24,096 bases of DNA, from positions 1 through 24,096 of the forward strand of contig DATKZS010000213.1 of NCBI GenBank assembly GCA_035527835.1. The letters are read 5' to 3'. This stretch comes from DATKZS01 sp035527835 [NCBI: bacterium] (lineage in GTDB: Bacteria; RBG-13-61-14). The position numbers and the translations under genes were made by a program. Positions 21,204 through 24,096 of the stretch are shown one piece after another (the stretch's first letter is position 1; each line of letters starts with the position of its first letter). Under the pieces are notes generated by a model, which was not told the DNA's origin, did no database searches, and saw only the letters and a program-made list of their open reading frames with translations.

Positions 21204-23333
21204 TCATTGTTGCGGAATTTTAGTCAACAAGATACGTGAATCGGCCACCACGCAGCCCTGGCCCTCGGCGTAGACGATGAGGGGGTTGATGTCGAGCTCG
21301 GCGATTTCGGGATGGTCGGAGACCAGTTGGGAGAGGCGGAGGATGCAGTCCTTGATGGCCTCCACGTCGGCGGGCGGCATGCCGCGGACGCCCTGCAGCA
21401 CCCTGTAAGCCTTGATGGATCGGATCATGATCTCGGCGCTCACTTCCCACATGGGCGCGACGCGGAAGGTCACGTCCTTCAAGACCTCCACGAACGTGCC
21501 GCCGAGCCCGAACATGCAGATGGGTCCGAACTTCGGGTCCCGCGTCGAGCCGAGGATGACCTCGACCCCGCCCCGCGCCATCTGCTCCATGAGCACGCCG
21601 GTGATGTCCGCGTCGGCCTTGTACTTCTTGGCGTTGGCGATGATGGTGTCGTAGGCCTTCCTGGCTTCTTCCTCCGAATTGATTTTGAGCATGACGCCGC
21701 CGGCGTCGAACTTGTGGATGATGTCGGGCGACTGGATTTTCATGGCCACCGGGAACCCGATGTCCTGGGCGGCCGGCCCGATCTCGCCGAGCGACTTGAG
21801 GATGAGGCTGCGGAGCAGGGGGAAGCCGTAGCACTGGAGGATTTCGTTGGCCTCCTTCTGCGGCATCATGTATTTGGGGTTGTCGCCGAGCTTCCTTTTG
21901 ATGATGCCTCCGGCGGTCTCGCGGTCGGCGGCGACGCGGCGGACGGCGCGGCGTTCGAGGCGCAGAAGCTCGCCGAGTCGGACCATGGAGCCCATGGCGC
22001 GGACGGCCTCCTCGGGAAAGTTGAAGTCGGGAATGCCGTTCTCTTCGAGGATTTTGATGCCCTCGGACACGTCCACGATGCCCATGAACGAGCAGAGGAT
22101 GGGCTTGTCAATGCCCTTGGCCACGCGGGGCACGATCTCGGCGGTCTCGCGGATGTCGGTCATGGCCTGGGGGGAGAGGATGACCACGGCGCCGTGCACC
22201 TGGCCGTCCTCCAGCACGGCCCGGAGCGCGGCCTCGTAGCGCTCGTGGGTGGCGTCTCCGATCACGTCCACCGGGTTGTGCACGTTGGCCGTCGGCGGCA
22301 GGGCCTCCTTGAGCTTTTTGGTGGTGGCCTCGGAAAGCCGCGCCAGGGAGAGGCCGTGGCGGATGGCCGCGTCGGTCGCCATGATGCCGGGCCCGCCGGC
22401 GTTGGTGACGATGGCGATCTGGTTGCCCTTGGGCATGGGCTGGGTGGAAAAGGCCATGGCGCAGTCGAAGAGCTCCTCGACCCCCTCCAGGCGCTGCACG
22501 CCGCTTTGGAAGAAGATGGCGTCGTAGGCCGCGTCGGAGCCGGCGAGCGAGCCGGTATGCGACGACGCGGCCCTAGCGCCCTCGGCGCTGGTCCCGGACT
22601 TGATGGCCAGCATGGGCTTCCTGGCGTCCCAGGTGATCTCGCGGCAGATCTCGATGAACTCCTTGCCGTTTTCGATGTCTTCCAGGTACATCAGGATCAC
22701 GTCGGTTTCCGGGTCGTCCTTCAAGTAGCGGAGCAGGTCGGTCTCGGAGACGTCGGCCTTGTTGCCGAACGAGATGAACTTGGAGAAGCCGATGTTCTTG
22801 CCGGCCGCGTAATCCAGGACCGCGGTGCACAGGGCGCCGGACTGGGAGACGAACGCGATGTTGCCGCGCTTGGGCATCTTGGTGGCGAAGCTGGCGTTCA
22901 TCTGGACCTCGGGGTTGGTGTTGATGACGCCGAGGCAGTTGGGGCCGACCATCCGGATGTCGTGCTTCTTCACCAGGGCCTTGAGCCCGTTCTCCAGCTC
23001 CACTCCCTTGCCGCCGACCTCCTTGAAGCCGGCCGTGATCACGATCACCCCGCGGATCTTTTTCGCCGCGGCTTCCTCGACCACGGCACCCACCGCCTCC
23101 GCCGGCACGATGATGACGGCCAGGTCAATCTCGTCGTCGGGCACGGCGGTGAGGCTCGGGTAGGCGCGCACGCCCGAGATGGAGCGGGCCTTGGGGTTCA
23201 CCGGGTAGAGCACGCCCTGGTAGCCGCCGTTCAGGATGTTCTTGAAAACGTGCAGGCCCACGCTGCCGGGGCGGTTGGTCGCGCCGACCACGGCGATGGC
23301 CTTGGGGTTCATGATCGCCAAGATGTTCTTCAT
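21204..23333 (-). CDS. Acyl-CoA synthetase (NDP-forming), acetate-CoA ligase type
   Basis: 709-residue enzyme in which the alpha (CoA-binding and phosphohistidine) and beta (ATP-grasp) parts are fused. It interconverts acyl-CoA plus ADP and phosphate with acid, CoA and ATP, giving ATP by substrate-level phosphorylation. Residues 1-130 form a Rossmann CoA-binding domain (IAVVGATNRPGSVG); GTSAEGARAASSHTGSLAGS carries the predicted phosphorylated His259; GGPGIMATDA follows. The ATP-grasp part begins near residue 490 with GFPVAMKIQSPDIIHKFDAG and later FGLGGTFVEVLKDVTFR, ending LDINPLIVY. All key elements look intact, so it is probably active. GGGAGGAGACG directly before ATG 23333 fixes the start; an upstream start at 23399 is not supported. 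Such enzymes are typical of anaerobic and fermentative metabolism. Confidence 0.94.
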   Translation of the reverse strand: MKNILAIMNPKAIAVVGATNRPGSVGLHVFKNILNGGYQGVLYPVNPKARSISGVRAYPSLTAVPDDEIDLAVIIVPAEAVGAVVEEAAAKKIRGVIVITAGFKEVGGKGVELENGLKALVKKHDIRMVGPNCLGVINTNPEVQMNASFATKMPKRGNIAFVSQSGALCTAVLDYAAGKNIGFSKFISFGNKADVSETDLLRYLKDDPETDVILMYLEDIENGKEFIEICREITWDARKPMLAIKSGTSAEGARAASSHTGSLAGSDAAYDAIFFQSGVQRLEGVEELFDCAMAFSTQPMPKGNQIAIVTNAGGPGIMATDAAIRHGLSLARLSEATTKKLKEALPPTANVHNPVDVIGDATHERYEAALRAVLEDGQVHGAVVILSPQAMTDIRETAEIVPRVAKGIDKPILCSFMGIVDVSEGIKILEENGIPDFNFPEEAVRAMGSMVRLGELLRLERRAVRRVAADRETAGGIIKRKLGDNPKYMMPQKEANEILQCYGFPLLRSLILKSLGEIGPAAQDIGFPVAMKIQSPDIIHKFDAGGVMLKINSEEEARKAYDTIIANAKKYKADADITGVLMEQMARGGVEVILGSTRDPKFGPICMFGLGGTFVEVLKDVTFRVAPMWEVSAEIMIRSIKAYRVLQGVRGMPPADVEAIKDCILRLSQLVSDHPEIAELDINPLIVYAEGQGCVVADSRILLTKIPQQ

Positions 23334-23446
23334 CGTCTCCTCCCTGTGCCGGAATTGATGACCCCGAATGTGAGCTAATACCATAGCGCACACCGGCATC
23401 GGAGCGCAACCCGCGAGTCAAGGACATTGAGCGGGTAAGAGGGTGA

Positions 23447-23522
23447 TTTCGCGCAGAGACACAGAGAACACAGAGAGTAATTTTTGTATTTTTTCTCCGT
23501 GTTCTCTGTGTCTCCGTGCGGA
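23447..23522. repeat. Long imperfect hairpin repeat (CAGAG family)
   Basis: The left arm at 23447-23480 (CGCAGAGACACAGAGAACAC and onward) is the near reverse complement of the right arm at 23495-23522, with a T-rich loop. It resembles the outer arms at 16155-16187. It fills most of the gap between the synthetase and the next gene (23334-23560), on the 3' side of the latter. Frames through it give only LCVLCVS-like repeat peptides. Confidence 0.75.
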
Positions 23523-23560
23523 TCAATGCTCTTCATGACCGCACACATCTCTATAAGGAG

Positions 23561-24096
23561 TCAGTTGCTTGATTGTATTCCCGTGAAGGCGTAGATCCTG
23601 GCCCCGGGAAAATCTTCGGGCAGGAAAAGCCAGGCGTTACCGGAAACGGCGAAGGCTTCGCGGCCGAGGTTCATGGAGGGCACGGAGATGAGCGTGCGTC
23701 GGGCCGCGCGCCAATGGGAAGTGGAGGAGGGGTCAAAGACGAGGAGGTCAACGGCGGCCGACCAGACGCCCTGTTGTTTGATCGAGCCGGAGCAGAGGAT
23801 GGAGGTGGCGGAGAGACCCTGGCAGTTCTGGTAAGCGAGGCCCGTGGGCGACGGGTCCTTGCCGAGAAACGCGCCCTTCTTGTCGAACCGGTAAAAAGCC
23901 TTAGCGTCCCAGTTCAGGCCCACGAGCTGATCGCCCATCACCGCGAGCGCGCCCAGATGGTCCTCCACCATGAACGACGATTCCTCGGCCAGGCTCTCCG
24001 GGTCCAGGCAGATCACGCGGGATTGCGCCAGGAACGAGCGGTAGTTGGCCGCAGCCACCCAGACGCACTCCCCGTCGTGGTCCAGGCCGGACGGAT
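23561..24096 (-). CDS. Propeller-like protein, C-terminal part (DUF6454-like), cut by window edge
   Basis: The frame stays open from the stop at 23561 to the end of the window, so this is the last 178 or so residues of a longer protein; no start is visible. The visible part opens PSGLDHDGECVWVAAANYRS, then DHLGALAVMGDQLVGLNWDAKAFYRFDKKG, in the repeating strand style of a beta-propeller. The order of GLDxDGxxxWV, YR, DHxGA and NW.....F recalls DUF6454-type proteins, from memory only. Such proteins are usually exported and of unknown function. No enzyme motif is visible. The CDS ends just before a hairpin repeat. Confidence 0.6.
   Translation of the reverse strand, partial: PSGLDHDGECVWVAAANYRSFLAQSRVICLDPESLAEESSFMVEDHLGALAVMGDQLVGLNWDAKAFYRFDKKGAFLGKDPSPTGLAYQNCQGLSATSILCSGSIKQQGVWSAAVDLLVFDPSSTSHWRAARRTLISVPSMNLGREAFAVSGNAWLFLPEDFPGARIYAFTGIQSSN

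Noticed and set aside
21312-23378. Long plus-strand frame opposite the acyl-CoA synthetase
   Set aside because: It is a GC-driven shadow (DGLHVGGRH-like composition) of a gene with intact catalytic motifs.
23125-23526. Minus-strand frame beginning in the hairpin before the synthetase
   Set aside because: Its N-terminus (ITLCVLCVSAR) is translated CAGAG repeat, and the rest is out of frame with the synthetase.

Overview
The window is bacterial, GC-rich chromosomal DNA. Most genes have GC-rich third positions, several have clear GGAGG-type ribosome binding sites, and the conserved core is standard (RNase R, RecN, NAD kinase, PmbA/TldE, a PP2C phosphatase and a Ser/Thr kinase). A DUF374 acyltransferase and a methyl-accepting receptor fit a didermic, possibly motile organism. 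An NDP-forming acyl-CoA synthetase and a ferredoxin-type nitroreductase fit an anaerobic or facultative lifestyle. I cannot name the taxon; the dense dispersed hairpin repeats recall PVC-group, deltaproteobacterial or candidate-phylum genomes, but that is only an impression.

Layout. 0.1-2.5 kb (+): an MFS transporter and a secreted GH32/GH43-like five-bladed propeller protein. 2.5-4.1 kb (-): an AT-rich pair, a small basic protein overlapping a protein with a HEPN-like RNxxxxH motif, then a DUF2283 gene between patches of palindromic repeats. 4.3-8.6 kb (-): a probable operon of ferredoxin-nitroreductase, DUF362 protein, six-TM chemoreceptor and small zinc ribbon; the middle two overlap by ATGA. 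8.8-9.6 kb (-): acyltransferase. 9.75-16.1 kb (+): nadK-recN, then after a palindrome-packed gap pmbA/tldE, PP2C phosphatase and membrane Ser/Thr kinase. 16.4-18.6 kb (-): RNase R carrying an in-frame palindromic repeat insertion. 19.1-21.1 kb (-): accessory genes, namely a VapC-type PIN toxin with a small partner, a PD-(D/E)XK-like protein and a GNAT acetyltransferase. 21.2-23.3 kb (-): acyl-CoA synthetase (NDP-forming). The last gene (-) is cut by the window edge and looks like a propeller protein.

The most distinctive content is not one operon but the repeats. At least two unrelated hairpin families occupy nearly every longer intergenic gap. One consists of long imperfect hairpins built from GCAAAG or CAGAG units. 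The other consists of short stems of varying sequence around a TGAA-type or TTTATG-type loop, and the same loops occur inside the RNase R reading frame. The best candidates for an undescribed biological unit are the HEPN-like pair at 2.56-3.55 kb and the redox-enzyme/chemoreceptor operon at 4.3-8.6 kb. Both are inferences from sequence; no complete known defence system, CRISPR array, tRNA or rRNA was seen.
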